DNA of 63,059 nucleotides from Streptacidiphilus pinicola. Lineage in GTDB: Bacteria; Actinomycetota; Actinomycetes; Streptomycetales; Streptomycetaceae. The stretch spans positions 1-63,059 of the forward strand of contig NZ_QKYN01000185.1 of NCBI RefSeq assembly GCF_003258295.1. Direction: 5' to 3'. The notes under the pieces are model-generated. The model saw nothing but the letters and a program-made list of their open reading frames with translations, made no database searches and was not told the DNA's origin. The translations under genes and the position numbers were made by a program. Positions 51,136 through 60,678 of the stretch are shown one piece after another (position 1 is the stretch's first letter; each line of letters opens with the position of its first letter).

Positions 51136-52167
51136 ATGCGCGTTCAGCCCTCCCGCCGTACCTTCCTCGCCGCCGGCGGCGTCGCCGGTCTCGGCGCGCT
51201 CCTCGCCGCCTGCGGCGCCGGCGCCGGTTCCGGCTCCGGTTCAAGCGGCGGAGACGCGGCCGCCTCCCGAGGAACGTGGCGCTTCACGGACGACCGCGGC
51301 GCCACCGTCTCCCTCCCCCACGCCCCGACCCGCGTCGTCGCCTACACCGGCACCGCCGCCGCCCTGCACGACTTCGGCGCCGCCGACCGCGTCGTCGGCG
51401 TCTTCGGCCCAACGAAGCTGGCCGACGGGAGGACCGACCCGATGGCCGGTCAGCTCGACGTCGCAAAACTGACCGTGCTCGGCAACGCGTGGGGCGAGTT
51501 CGACCTGGAGAAGTACGCCGCCCTACGGCCGCAGCTGCTCGTCACCGACATGTGGCAGCCCAAGCAGCTCTGGTACGTGCCGGACGCGACCAAGGACAAG
51601 ATCGCGGCACTCGCGCCCACGGCCGGGATCAGCATCGCCCACGTCCAACTACCCGAACCGCTGCGCCGCCACGAGGAGTTGGCCCGACTGCTGGGTGCGG
51701 ACCTCACCGCCGCATCCGTCGTCGCCGCCAAACAGCGCTTCCAGCAGGCCGTCGAGACGCTGCGCCGCACGGCGAAGGCGCGGGGCGGGCTGAAGGTGCT
51801 GGCCGCCTCCGCCGGCGCGGACCTGCTCTACGTCTCCGACCCGGCCGTCTACCCGGACCTGGCCTACTACCGCAGTCTCGGCGTCGAGCTGATCGCCCCC
51901 GACAAGGTGCAGGGCGGCTTCTTCGAGTCGCTCAGCTGGGAGAACGCCGACAAGTACGGCGCGGACCTGATCCTGCTCGACAGCCGCAGCTCCGCGCTGC
52001 AGCCGAAGGACCTGACGGGCAAGCCCACCTGGCGACAACTCCCGGCCGTGAAGGCGGGTCAGGTCGTGCCGTGGCTGAGCGAGGTGCGCTTCTCCTACGC
52101 CGGATGCGCGCCACTGGTCGAGCAGTTGGCGGGCGCGCTGGACCGCGCGAGGCAGGTGGCCCGATGA
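51136..52167 (+). CDS. Ferric-siderophore-binding lipoprotein (DesE-like)
   Basis: The product is 343 aa from ATG 51136. Twin-arginine signal SRRTFLAAGGVAGLGALLAA with a lipobox cysteine, then a class III periplasmic-binding fold (TWRFTDDRGATVSLPHAPTR, later WENADKYGADLILLDSRSS). It captures the ferric siderophore outside the membrane for the FecCD permeases. By position ahead of the desA-D genes it is most likely the ferrioxamine receptor DesE. The start codon of the next gene overlaps its stop. Confidence 0.88.
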   Translation: MRVQPSRRTFLAAGGVAGLGALLAACGAGAGSGSGSSGGDAAASRGTWRFTDDRGATVSLPHAPTRVVAYTGTAAALHDFGAADRVVGVFGPTKLADGRTDPMAGQLDVAKLTVLGNAWGEFDLEKYAALRPQLLVTDMWQPKQLWYVPDATKDKIAALAPTAGISIAHVQLPEPLRRHEELARLLGADLTAASVVAAKQRFQQAVETLRRTAKARGGLKVLAASAGADLLYVSDPAVYPDLAYYRSLGVELIAPDKVQGGFFESLSWENADKYGADLILLDSRSSALQPKDLTGKPTWRQLPAVKAGQVVPWLSEVRFSYAGCAPLVEQLAGALDRARQVAR

Positions 52168-52988
52168 CGGCCGCGTCCCCGTCCCCGTGGGAGTTCCTCG
52201 ACCTGCGCGTGCTGCGCGCCCAGACGCTCGGACCCTCCATGCGCCGGATCGTCCTCGGCGGCCCCGACGTCGACCGTTTCCGCTCCGGCGGGCGGGACCA
52301 GCGGTTCAAGCTCTTCCTGCCACAGCCGGGCGAGTCGACGCCGCTGGTGCCGACCGAGGCGGGCGTGGACTGGTACGCGGCGTGGCGCGGCCTCGACCCG
52401 GCGCGCCGCGCGCTGATGCGGAGCTACACCGTGCGGGCGCAGCGGCCGGGCGAGCTCGCCGTCGACTTCGCCCTCCACGACGGCACCGGCCCGGCCGGAC
52501 GCTGGGCCGCCACGGCCGCGCCCGGGGACCACGTGCTCGTCCTCGGGCCGACGGACGCCGACAACGCGGGCGTCGACTTCCGTCCGCCGGCCGGTACCGA
52601 CTGGGTGCTGCTGACGGCGGACCTGACGGCGCTGCCCGCCGTCGCGGGCATCGTCGCCTGGCTCGGCGCGGAGCGCCCCGAACTGCCGGTCCGCGCCTGG
52701 ATCGAGGTGCCGTTCGAGCGCGACCGGCAGGCCCTCGCGTCGGCGGGCGCCGATCTGGACGTGCGCTGGGTCGCCCGCGGCGGCCTGCCGGGCGCGGTGC
52801 TGAACGCTCCGGCGCTCCCGTCCGGCACCCCCTACGCCTGGCTCGCCGGCGAGGCGGGCTGCGTCCGCGCACTCCGTCGCCACCTGGTCAACGACCGCGG
52901 CGTCGACCGCACGCGCATCACCTTCACCGGCTACTGGCGCCGTGGCGCCACCGAAGAAGACCTCCTCGCCGAGGCCGCCACGGCATAG
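52164..52988 (+). CDS. Siderophore-interacting protein (ViuB-type ferric reductase)
   Basis: The product is 274 aa. FAD-binding beta-barrel with RSYTVRAQRPGELAVDFALH and the NAD(P)H domain ending AWLAGEAGCVRALRRHLVND and FTGYWRRGATEEDLL, typical of SIP-family reductases. It releases iron from the imported siderophore in the cytoplasm. Coupled to the lipoprotein gene by ATGA. Its stop codon lies inside an inverted repeat. Confidence 0.9.
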   Translation: MTAASPSPWEFLDLRVLRAQTLGPSMRRIVLGGPDVDRFRSGGRDQRFKLFLPQPGESTPLVPTEAGVDWYAAWRGLDPARRALMRSYTVRAQRPGELAVDFALHDGTGPAGRWAATAAPGDHVLVLGPTDADNAGVDFRPPAGTDWVLLTADLTALPAVAGIVAWLGAERPELPVRAWIEVPFERDRQALASAGADLDVRWVARGGLPGAVLNAPALPSGTPYAWLAGEAGCVRALRRHLVNDRGVDRTRITFTGYWRRGATEEDLLAEAATA

Positions 52989-53089
52989 GGGCGCGAGGAA
53001 CTGCGCGACGGGCCACCCGCCCAGGTAGAGCTCCGAACGCGCAGGGCCCTCCTCCCAGGGTGGCTGTTCGCGCAGCTCCCCGCGCCCCT
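52987..53089. repeat. Streptomyces-type long inverted repeat between the SIP gene and desA
   Basis: A 22-nt arm beginning AGGGGCGCGAGGAACTGCGC (52987-53008) and its inverted partner (53068-53089) match at 20 of 22 positions. Repeats of this kind are scattered between genes in Streptomyces. It may terminate or attenuate transcription between the uptake genes and the biosynthetic genes. Confidence 0.7.
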
Positions 53090-53123
53090 CGCGAAGTTGC
53101 CACTTCCCTACGAGAGGAACCTC

Positions 53124-54584
53124 ATGCGGTCACTCCCCCAGACCCAGCTGTTCAATGCCCAGTCGATCGATTCGTACCGCGAACTCGTCTGCCAAGGTGC
53201 CGCGCTCGTCGCGAGGCACGTCGCCGCCGCGCAAGCGCCCTTCACGGGCGTCAGCCCGCGCGCGTTGGCGCGCGAGTTCGCGCCCGTCGATCTCGACGCG
53301 CCGCTCGGCGACGCGGACGCCGCGCTCGACGAGCTGGACCGGCTCTACCTGCGCGACGCGGTCTGGTTCCACCACCCGCGCTACCTCGCCCACCTCAACT
53401 GCCCCGTGGTGCTGCCGGCGCTCCTCGGCGAGACGGTCCTCGCCGCCGTCAACTCCTCGCTCGACACCTGGGACCAGAGCGCCGGCGGCACGCTCGTCGA
53501 GCGCCGGCTGATCGAGTGGACCGCCGGACGGATCGGCCTCGGGCCGCTCGCGGACGGGGTGTTCACCAGCGGAGGGACCCAGTCGAACCTCCACGCCCTG
53601 CTGCTCGCCCGGGACGAGACGCTCGGCGGCGACCTCACCCGCCTGCCGCGCCTGCGGATCCTCGCCTCCGAGGCCGCGCACTTCAGCGTCGTGAAGTCGG
53701 CGCGGCTGCTCGGGCTCGGCGCGGGCGCCGCGGTCGCGATCCCCGCCGACGAACGGCGCCGGATGGACCCGGAGGCGCTGGAACGGGAGCTGGAGGCCTG
53801 CCGCCGCGCGGGCGAGCTGCCGATGGCCGTGGTCGCCACCGCGGGGACCACCGACTTCGGCAGCATCGACCCGCTGCCCGCGATCGCGGACGTCTGCGCA
53901 CGCCACGGCGTGTGGCTGCACGTCGACGCCGCCTACGGGTGCGGGCTGCTGGTCTCCCCCACCCGGCGCGACCGCCTCACCGGCATCGAGCACGCGGACT
54001 CGGTGACCGTCGACTTCCACAAGTCCTTCTTCCAGCCCGTCAGTTCGAGCGCCCTTCTGGTCCGGGACGCGGCGACGCTGCGCCACGCGGGACACCACGC
54101 CGACTACCTCAACCCGAAGCGACTGGCGGACCGTGGCATCCCCAACCAGGTCGACAAGAGCCTGCAGACCACGCGCCGCTTCGACGCGCTCAAGCTCTGG
54201 CTCACTCTCCGGATCATGGGCGCGGACGGCGTCGGCGCGCTCTTCGACTCCGTGCTCGACCTGGCCGCCGAAGGCCACGCGCTGCTCGCCCGCGACCCGC
54301 GCTTCCAGGTGGTCGTCGAACCGCAGCTCAGCACGCTGGTCTTCCGCTGGCAGCCACCGCACGCGCCCGGGGACCCGGCGCTGGTGGACGCGGCCAACCT
54401 GCACGCCCGCGAGGCGCTCGCGGCCGACGGCGCGGCGGTCGTGGCCGGGACGGTCGTGGACGGGCGGCACCACCTGAAGTTCACCCTGCTCAACCCGGCG
54501 ACCACCCGCGGGGACCTGGCCGCCGTCCTGGACCTGCTCGACGCCCACGCCACCGCCTACCTCGCCGCCGACCAGGCCGCCTGA
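53124..54584 (+). CDS. desA: PLP-dependent lysine decarboxylase of desferrioxamine synthesis
   Basis: The product is 486 aa from ATG 53124 (GAGAGGA upstream). Group II PLP decarboxylase: VFTSGGTQSNLHALLLARDE, PLP-binding WLHVDAAYGCGLL, and the Schiff-base Lys300 in VDFHKSFFQPVSSSALL. It converts lysine to cadaverine, the first step of desferrioxamine synthesis. Followed after 12 bp by desB. No iron box is seen directly upstream, so iron control must come from 51035 or be absent. Confidence 0.9.
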   Translation: MRSLPQTQLFNAQSIDSYRELVCQGAALVARHVAAAQAPFTGVSPRALAREFAPVDLDAPLGDADAALDELDRLYLRDAVWFHHPRYLAHLNCPVVLPALLGETVLAAVNSSLDTWDQSAGGTLVERRLIEWTAGRIGLGPLADGVFTSGGTQSNLHALLLARDETLGGDLTRLPRLRILASEAAHFSVVKSARLLGLGAGAAVAIPADERRRMDPEALERELEACRRAGELPMAVVATAGTTDFGSIDPLPAIADVCARHGVWLHVDAAYGCGLLVSPTRRDRLTGIEHADSVTVDFHKSFFQPVSSSALLVRDAATLRHAGHHADYLNPKRLADRGIPNQVDKSLQTTRRFDALKLWLTLRIMGADGVGALFDSVLDLAAEGHALLARDPRFQVVVEPQLSTLVFRWQPPHAPGDPALVDAANLHAREALAADGAAVVAGTVVDGRHHLKFTLLNPATTRGDLAAVLDLLDAHATAYLAADQAA

Positions 54585-54596
54585 CGGGGAACCACC

Positions 54597-55877
54597 ATGA
54601 CAGACAACATCACCTACGACTTCGTCGCCATCGGCCTCGGCCCGTTCAACCTCGGGCTCGCCTGCCTGAGCGAGCCCGTCGCCGACCTGCGCGGCGTCTT
54701 CCTGGAGCGCAAGCAGGAGTTCGACTGGCACCCCGGCATGATGCTGGAGCAGGCGAGCCTGCAAACGCCGTTCCTCGCCGACCTGGTGACGCTGGCCGAC
54801 CCGGCCTCGCCCTACTCGTTCCTCAACTACCTGAAGCAGCAGGGCCGGCTCTACTCCTTCTACATCCGGGAGAACTTCTTCCCGCTGCGCAGCGAGTACG
54901 TGGACTACTGCCGCTGGGCCGCCTCCCGGCTGCGCTCGGTGCGCTTCGGACGCGACGTCACCGCCGTCGAACACGACGAGAGCGCGGAGCTCTACCTCGT
55001 GCGCTGCGCGAGCGGCGAGACCTACCGGGCCCGGCGGCTCGTCCTCGGCACCGGCACGCCGCCGCATCTCCCCGCCGCGCTCGACGGGGTGGGCGGACCG
55101 GTCGTGCACAGCTCCCGCTATCTCGACCACGCGGAGGAGCTGCGCAAGCGCCGCCGGATCACCGTCGTCGGCAGCGGGCAGAGCGCGGCCGAGATCTACC
55201 TGGACCTGCTCGGTGACATCGACCGCTACGGCTACGAACTGGTCTGGGCGACGCGCTCGCCGCGCTTCTTCCCGCTGGAGTACACCAAGCTGACGCTGGA
55301 GCTGACCTCCCCGGAGTACATGGACTACTTCCACGCTCTGCCCGGCCCTGTCCGCGACCGGCTCGGCGCCTCGCAGAAGGCCCTCTACAAGGGCATCAGC
55401 GCCGACACCGTCAACGCCGTCCACGAGCTGCTCTACGTCAAGTCGCTGCGCGGCCCGGTGCCGACCCGCCTGCTGACCAACACCGCCCTTACCGCCGCTC
55501 GCCGCGACGAGGCCGCCGACACCTACGAGCTGACGCTGCACCAGCGCGAGCAGGAGGTGACGCACACGCTGCGCTCCGACGGGCTCGTGCTGGCCACCGG
55601 ATACCGCTATCGCGAGCCGGCCTTCCTGGCCGGCATCGCCGACCGGATCGCCCGCGACGCGCACGGACGGCTCGCGGTGCGCCGCGACTGGTCCGTGGAC
55701 GCGGCCGGACATGGCGAGATCTTCGTGCAGAACGCCGCCCTGCACACCCACAGCCTCTCCGACCCTGACCTCGGCATGGGCGCCCACCGCAACTCCGTCC
55801 TGCTCCGCCGCCTCACCGGCCGCGAGGTCTACCCCGTCGAGCGCCGCATCGCCTTCCAGGAGTTCTCCGCAGCATGA
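54597..55877 (+). CDS. desB: FAD-dependent cadaverine/lysine N-hydroxylase
   Basis: The product is 426 aa of the IucD/SidA/PvdA N-hydroxylase family: FAD site [19 protein letters not shown], active-site region [25 protein letters not shown] site [17 protein letters not shown]-terminal [15 protein letters not shown]. It hydroxylates cadaverine. Coupled to the next gene by ATGA. Confidence 0.92.
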   Translation: MTDNITYDFVAIGLGPFNLGLACLSEPVADLRGVFLERKQEFDWHPGMMLEQASLQTPFLADLVTLADPASPYSFLNYLKQQGRLYSFYIRENFFPLRSEYVDYCRWAASRLRSVRFGRDVTAVEHDESAELYLVRCASGETYRARRLVLGTGTPPHLPAALDGVGGPVVHSSRYLDHAEELRKRRRITVVGSGQSAAEIYLDLLGDIDRYGYELVWATRSPRFFPLEYTKLTLELTSPEYMDYFHALPGPVRDRLGASQKALYKGISADTVNAVHELLYVKSLRGPVPTRLLTNTALTAARRDEAADTYELTLHQREQEVTHTLRSDGLVLATGYRYREPAFLAGIADRIARDAHGRLAVRRDWSVDAAGHGEIFVQNAALHTHSLSDPDLGMGAHRNSVLLRRLTGREVYPVERRIAFQEFSAA

Positions 55878-58147
55878 ACCGGACCGTGACCCCAATGACC
55901 GCCACCCCCGACGAGTTCACCTGCCGCCCCGTCGACCCGGAGGGCGACGCCGCGCTGCTGCACGGCTGGGTGACCCACCCCAAGGCCGTCTTCTGGCTGA
56001 TGCAGGAGGCCACGCCCGACCGGGTCGCCGAGGAGTACGCGAAGCTGGACGCCTGGATCGGCAGCTTCCGCGGCGAGCCGGCCGTACTGATGGAGCGCTA
56101 CGACCCGGCCGCGACCGAGGTGGGCGCCGTGCACCGCGCCGCGCCGGGCGATCTCGGCATGCACTTCCTCACCGCGCCGACCGAGCGGCCCGTCCCCGGC
56201 TTCACCCGGGCCGCGCTGACGGCCGTCATGCGGCAACTGTTCACCGACCCGGAGGTGCGGCGCGTCGTGGTCGAGCCGGACGTGCGCAACCGCGCCGTGC
56301 ACCGACTCAACGCCGCCGTCGGCTTCCGGCCGGTGCGGGCGGTGACGCTGCCGGATTCGGGCAAGCGGGCGCTGTTGAGCACCTGCACCCGCGAGCAGTT
56401 CCGGGCGGCGAGCGGGGCGCGCGAGCAGGCTCCGCTCGCGCACCTGACGCCGGAGCTGTGGGCGGCGGCCAACCGGCGGCTGGTACGCAAGGCGCTCGCC
56501 GAGTTCGCCCACGAGCGGCTGGTCACTCCACTTCCGTTGCCGGAGAGCGGTGGCTGGTTCGGCGTGGCGAGCGACGACGACCAGGTGGCGTACCGCTTCC
56601 GCGCCGAACTGCTGGCGCTGGACCACTGGCGGATCGAGGCAGGCAGCATCCTGCGGCTGCGTGCCGCGGACGGCGTCGAACTGCCGCTGGACGCGGCCGA
56701 GCTGGTGCTGGAGCTGCGCCGTAGCCTGGGTCTGTCGGACGAGGTGCTGCCGCTCTACCTGGAGGAGATCACCAGCACCCTGGCCGCTACCGCCTTCAAG
56801 CTCTCGCTCCCGCCGGTCAGCGCGGCCGAGCTCGCGGCGGCCGACTTCCAGTCGGTGGAGGCAGGCATGACGGAGGGCCACCCCTGCTTCGTCGCCAACA
56901 GCGGCCGACTCGGCTTCGACACCGTCGACCACCTGCGCTACGCGCCGGAGGCGGGCACGCCGGTGCGGCTGCTCTGGGTCGCCGTCCACCCGGAGCACGC
57001 CGTGCGGGCGTTCGGCCGGTCCGTCGACCCGGCCGCGCTCGGCGCGCCGGAGCTGCCGCCGGCGCTCGCGGACTACGTGCCGATCCCCGTGCACCCGTGG
57101 CAGTGGGAGCAGCGGCTCGCCGTCTCCTACGCGGACGAGATCGCGCGCGGGCGCATCGTGCTGCTGGGCGAGGGACGCGACAGCCACCTGCCGCAGCAGT
57201 CGATCCGCACCTTCTTCAACACCGCCGCGCCCGAGCGGCCGTACGTGAAGACGGCGCTCTCCGTCCTCAACATGGGCTTCACCCGCGGTCTCTCGGCCGA
57301 CTACATGGAGCACACCCCGGCCATCAACGACTGGCTGGCCGACCTCGTCGCCGCCGATCCGACGCTGACCGGCTGCGGCTTCGCGATCCTGCGCGAGCAG
57401 GCGGCCGTGGGCTACCGGCACCCGCACTACCCCAAGGGCACGCCACAGCAGAAGCAGCTCGCCGCGCTGTGGCGGGAGAGCCCCGTCCCGTTCCTCGGCG
57501 CGGGCGAGCGCACGGTGACGATGGCGGCGCTGCTGCACACCGACCACGACGGCGCCCCGCTCGCGGCGGCGCTCGTCGCCTCCTCGGGCCTGGCTCCCGA
57601 GGAGTGGCTGCGCCGCTACCTCACCGCCTATCTCACCCCGGTGGTGCACGCGTTGTGCGCCTACGGGCTCACCTTCATGCCGCACGGCGAGAACGTCATC
57701 CTGGTGCTGGACGACGACGGCGCGCCGCTGCGGGTCTTCTTCAAGGACATAGCCGAGGAGATCGCCGTGCTGGAACCGGCGACCCCGCTGCCGCCGCAGG
57801 TGGCGCGGATCCGCGCCCGGGTGCCGCGCGAGCAGTGGGCGCTCTCGCTGCACACGGACGTCTTCGACTGCTTCCTGCGCTTTCTCTCCGCCGAGCTGCA
57901 CGCCTCCGGCACCCTGCCGCAGGACGCCTTCTGGGCCGTGGTCGCCCGGGTGCTGCGCGACTACGAGGCCGCCCACCCGCACCTGGCCGACCGCTTCGCC
58001 GCGCTGGACCTCTTCACGGAGCGCTTCGCGCTCTCCTGCCTCAACCGGCTGCAGCTGCGCAACAACCGGCAGATGGTCGACCTGACCGACCCGGCCGGAG
58101 CCCTTCAGTTCGCCGGGACACTGTCCAATCCCATCACAGGCCACTGA
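55874..58147 (+). CDS. Fused acyltransferase-NIS synthetase (DesC-DesD fusion)
   Basis: The product is 757 aa. Residues ~10-180 are a GNAT-type siderophore acyltransferase ([20 protein letters not shown], later [20 protein letters not shown]) equivalent to DesC. Residues ~190-757 are an IucA/IucC-type NIS synthetase ([68 protein letters not shown]) equivalent to DesD. In Streptomyces these are separate genes. The fused enzyme should acylate N-hydroxycadaverine and then oligomerise and cyclise it. ATGA-coupled to desB. Confidence 0.9.
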   Translation: MNRTVTPMTATPDEFTCRPVDPEGDAALLHGWVTHPKAVFWLMQEATPDRVAEEYAKLDAWIGSFRGEPAVLMERYDPAATEVGAVHRAAPGDLGMHFLTAPTERPVPGFTRAALTAVMRQLFTDPEVRRVVVEPDVRNRAVHRLNAAVGFRPVRAVTLPDSGKRALLSTCTREQFRAASGAREQAPLAHLTPELWAAANRRLVRKALAEFAHERLVTPLPLPESGGWFGVASDDDQVAYRFRAELLALDHWRIEAGSILRLRAADGVELPLDAAELVLELRRSLGLSDEVLPLYLEEITSTLAATAFKLSLPPVSAAELAAADFQSVEAGMTEGHPCFVANSGRLGFDTVDHLRYAPEAGTPVRLLWVAVHPEHAVRAFGRSVDPAALGAPELPPALADYVPIPVHPWQWEQRLAVSYADEIARGRIVLLGEGRDSHLPQQSIRTFFNTAAPERPYVKTALSVLNMGFTRGLSADYMEHTPAINDWLADLVAADPTLTGCGFAILREQAAVGYRHPHYPKGTPQQKQLAALWRESPVPFLGAGERTVTMAALLHTDHDGAPLAAALVASSGLAPEEWLRRYLTAYLTPVVHALCAYGLTFMPHGENVILVLDDDGAPLRVFFKDIAEEIAVLEPATPLPPQVARIRARVPREQWALSLHTDVFDCFLRFLSAELHASGTLPQDAFWAVVARVLRDYEAAHPHLADRFAALDLFTERFALSCLNRLQLRNNRQMVDLTDPAGALQFAGTLSNPITGH

Positions 58148-58264
58148 CGGCGACCGGATCCGCCGGCGCCGGCGCCCACCACCCCTCCTCGACCGCCTTG
58201 ATCTGACGCCGCGCCAACCACAGCGGCAGCCCGCGCAGCGGTCCGACGAAGGCGACGGCGATCG

Positions 58265-59509
58265 TCAGAACCGCCAGCGCCCGAGCAGGGTGACCAGGAC
58301 GGCCGCGGCTACGCAGAGAAGGATCAGGAAGAGCCAGGGCAGGGCCGGACTCCCGGTCAGGAGGAGGGTGAACAGCCCCGGGGCCGCCGTCTGCCCGGCC
58401 GTCCAGGAGAGCTGGTAGACCGCCAGGTAGCGGCCGCGGAGGTGCTCGGGGGCGATCGCGACGCTCAGCTCCTCCTGGAACGGCGTCGTCACCGTCTCCG
58501 CGAGGTTGTAGAGCGCGACGGCGCCGAGCAGCCCGGCCGTCAGCATCCAGCCCGACACCCGCGGCAGCGCCGCGAACAGGGCGAAGGACGCGGCATAGAC
58601 CCCCGCACCCCAGGCCACCACCCGGGTCGGACGGTGGCGGGCGAGCCGCCTGGTCACCACCGTCTGCGTCAGCACCACCTGCACGCCGTTGGCGACCAGC
58701 AGCCCACCGGCGATCCAGGCGGAGCGGTGCAGACCCTCCGTCACGTACACGGCGAGCAGCAGACTCAGCACGAGCGAGGGGAAGACGAAGGTGAGATTGA
58801 CGCCGATCAGCAGCAGATAGCGACGGTCACGCAGGACGGAGCGGTAGCCGCCCGCGTCGACCGCGGAAAGGGCGGGGGCGGGAGGCACGGTCGCGTGTGC
58901 GCACGCGGGCCGCCACCGCGCGAGCAGCGCGGCGGCCAGGACGTAGCTCACGGCGTTGGCCACGACCACCGCGCGCAGCCCGGCCGTCCCGCCTGCGCCC
59001 ACGGCGAACGCGCCGAGCGCCCCGCCCGCCGCGAGCCCGGCGTTGCGGAGCGTGTGCAGCAGCGCGAACCAGCGCGGTCGGGCGTCCGGCTCGGCGGCGA
59101 GGGCGACCAACCCGGTGCTCGAGGTCCAGTAACCCGCCGCGCCGACCTGCGCCAGCCAGGCGACCAGCACGATCTCCCAGAACCGGCCGCTGACCAGGAA
59201 TCCGGCGTAGGCGACGGCGGAGACGGCGTTGCCGCACAGGGCCACCCGCCGGGCGCCGAAGCGGTCGATCAGCGGCCCGACGGCGACGGCCGTGGGCGCG
59301 GCGAGCAGCCGCGCGAGGGTGAGCGCGGTGCCGACCGCGGTGAGCGGCAGCGCGGTGGTCACGGCGAAGTACACCAGCACGAAGGCGAGCACGAGGCCGG
59401 TGCCGAGGCTGTCGACGGTGGCCGCGCCGAGCAGGCCGCGGTTGCCGCGGATGGCGGGCAAACCGAGCCGCTCCTCGAGGGGAACGCGTGGGAGCGTGAG
59501 GGTGGGCAT
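58265..59509 (-). CDS. MFS transporter beside the siderophore genes
   Basis: The product is 414 aa from ATG 59509, with twelve membrane helices. VGPLIDRFGARRVALCGNAV is the loop 2-3 motif, and LRNAGLAAGGALGAFAVGAG and the end VTLLGRWRF are typical of 12-helix drug/siderophore exporters. Convergent with desCD and divergent from an ArsR-type regulator with an operator between them. Desferrioxamine export is plausible from position only. Confidence 0.82.
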   Translation of the reverse strand: MPTLTLPRVPLEERLGLPAIRGNRGLLGAATVDSLGTGLVLAFVLVYFAVTTALPLTAVGTALTLARLLAAPTAVAVGPLIDRFGARRVALCGNAVSAVAYAGFLVSGRFWEIVLVAWLAQVGAAGYWTSSTGLVALAAEPDARPRWFALLHTLRNAGLAAGGALGAFAVGAGGTAGLRAVVVANAVSYVLAAALLARWRPACAHATVPPAPALSAVDAGGYRSVLRDRRYLLLIGVNLTFVFPSLVLSLLLAVYVTEGLHRSAWIAGGLLVANGVQVVLTQTVVTRRLARHRPTRVVAWGAGVYAASFALFAALPRVSGWMLTAGLLGAVALYNLAETVTTPFQEELSVAIAPEHLRGRYLAVYQLSWTAGQTAAPGLFTLLLTGSPALPWLFLILLCVAAAVLVTLLGRWRF

Positions 59510-59588
59510 GACGAAACGGACCCTTCCGGGCACAGGAGACGGTGAGTTCGCCCACGAGTCTTCCGGCGGGTAGCGTGCGCGCCCAGAG

Positions 59589-59606
59589 ATTCCACCGTGA
59601 TGGAAT
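59589..59606. promoter_or_regulatory. ArsR-type operator between MFS and regulator genes
   Basis: ATTCCA-CCGTGA-TGGAAT is a perfect 6-bp inverted repeat with a 6-bp centre, in the 111-bp divergent gap just ahead of the regulator start. Confidence 0.5.
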
Positions 59607-59620
59607 TCGAGGGGGAAGCG

Positions 59621-60601
59621 ATGCTCACACTGCAGTTCTCGGCGCAGGATCTCGCCCGGATCCGGTTCGCCCGCTCCCCCCTGAGCGAGGCCGTGCACAG
59701 CGTGCGCGCGCTGAAGGATCCGGGCGGCCACGCCGTGCACCTGCCGTGGGCGCGACGCACCCGCGCCCTGCTGACGGACCGGCAGCCCGGCTTCGCACTG
59801 TTGTCCGCGCTCGTCCAGGTCCCCGGGTCGTACATCCCGGACTTCCTGACGCCGGTGCCCGAGAGCGGCAGCCCCAGCCTCGACGAACAGGTGGACGCGC
59901 TGGTCCGGACGCCGGCCGCGATCGTCCGCGCGGATCTGGAGCGCCTGGCCGGGCCCCGGGCCACGCCGGTCGAGGCCCTGCACCGCGACCCCACCGCGGG
60001 CCTGGAGCGGCTCGCCGACGAGCTCCACGGCTACTGGGAGCTGGCCGTCGCCCCGCACTGGCCGCGCCTCGCGCGCCTGTTGGACGGTGAGATCCTGCGG
60101 CGGGCCCGCCTGATGGCGGACGGCGGCGCGGCCGCGCTCTTCGCCGACCTGCACCCGATGGTGCGCTGGGAGGGCGGACTGCTCCACGTCGACCACCGCC
60201 GCTACCACCACGACCGCACGCTGGCGGCGGGCCAGGGCTTGGTGCTGATCCCCTCGGTCTTCGTCTGGCCCGAGTGCTTCTCGCAGACGAACCCGCCGCG
60301 CCAGCCGGGGCTGATCCACCCGGCGCGCGGCGTCGCCTGTCTGTGGGAGTCCGACTCCGCCACCGCCCCCGACGGCCTGGCCCGCGTCCTGGGCCGCTCG
60401 CGGGCCGTCCTGCTGGCCGCGTTGGACACACCGCGCTCCACCAGCGAACTGGCCACACGCGTCGGCATGCCGGCGCCGACGGTCTCCCACCACCTCAAGG
60501 CCCTCCACGCCGCCGGCCTCACCACGGCCGACCGCGTCGGCCGCAGCGTCCTCTACCTCCGCACCCCGGCGGCGGACCTGCTCTTCGCGCAGCAGCCCTG
60601 A
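59621..60601 (+). CDS. ArsR-like winged-helix regulator with N-terminal DUF5937-type domain
   Basis: The product is 326 aa from ATG 59621 (GGGGGAAG upstream). The first ~240 residues match the actinobacterial domain often found ahead of an ArsR HTH (FSAQDLARIRFARSPLSEAV, later LIPSVFVWPECF). The C-terminal ~75 residues are the winged helix (STSELATRVGMPAPTVSHHL). Probably represses the divergent MFS gene. The ligand is unknown. Confidence 0.82.
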   Translation: MLTLQFSAQDLARIRFARSPLSEAVHSVRALKDPGGHAVHLPWARRTRALLTDRQPGFALLSALVQVPGSYIPDFLTPVPESGSPSLDEQVDALVRTPAAIVRADLERLAGPRATPVEALHRDPTAGLERLADELHGYWELAVAPHWPRLARLLDGEILRRARLMADGGAAALFADLHPMVRWEGGLLHVDHRRYHHDRTLAAGQGLVLIPSVFVWPECFSQTNPPRQPGLIHPARGVACLWESDSATAPDGLARVLGRSRAVLLAALDTPRSTSELATRVGMPAPTVSHHLKALHAAGLTTADRVGRSVLYLRTPAADLLFAQQP

Positions 60602-60612
60602 GCCCGCGAGAA

Positions 60613-60654
60613 GGGGCGGACGGCGCGCGGGTGGGGCCGCGCGCCGTCCGCCCC
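60613..60654. terminator. Bidirectional terminator, regulator / S53 peptidase
   Basis: A perfect 18-bp GC stem: GGGGCGGACGGCGCGCGG (60613-60630) with CCGCGCGCCGTCCGCCCC (60637-60654), loop GTGGGG. Lies between convergent genes. Confidence 0.85.
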
Positions 60655-60678
60655 GGGGTCACCGGTGGCGGCGGAGGA

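Noticed and set aside
58134-58264. Minus-strand peptide with a hydrophobic stretch (TIAVAFVGPLRGLPLWLARR) just after the MFS gene
   Set aside because: It overlaps the end of desCD, has no start or ribosome-binding site, and the MFS protein already ends naturally. Possibly a small remnant, but unsupported.
48000-60601. Siderophore locus considered as a nonribosomal peptide cluster
   Set aside because: No NRPS or PKS modules; the enzymes are the NRPS-independent decarboxylase, N-hydroxylase, acyltransferase and synthetase set.
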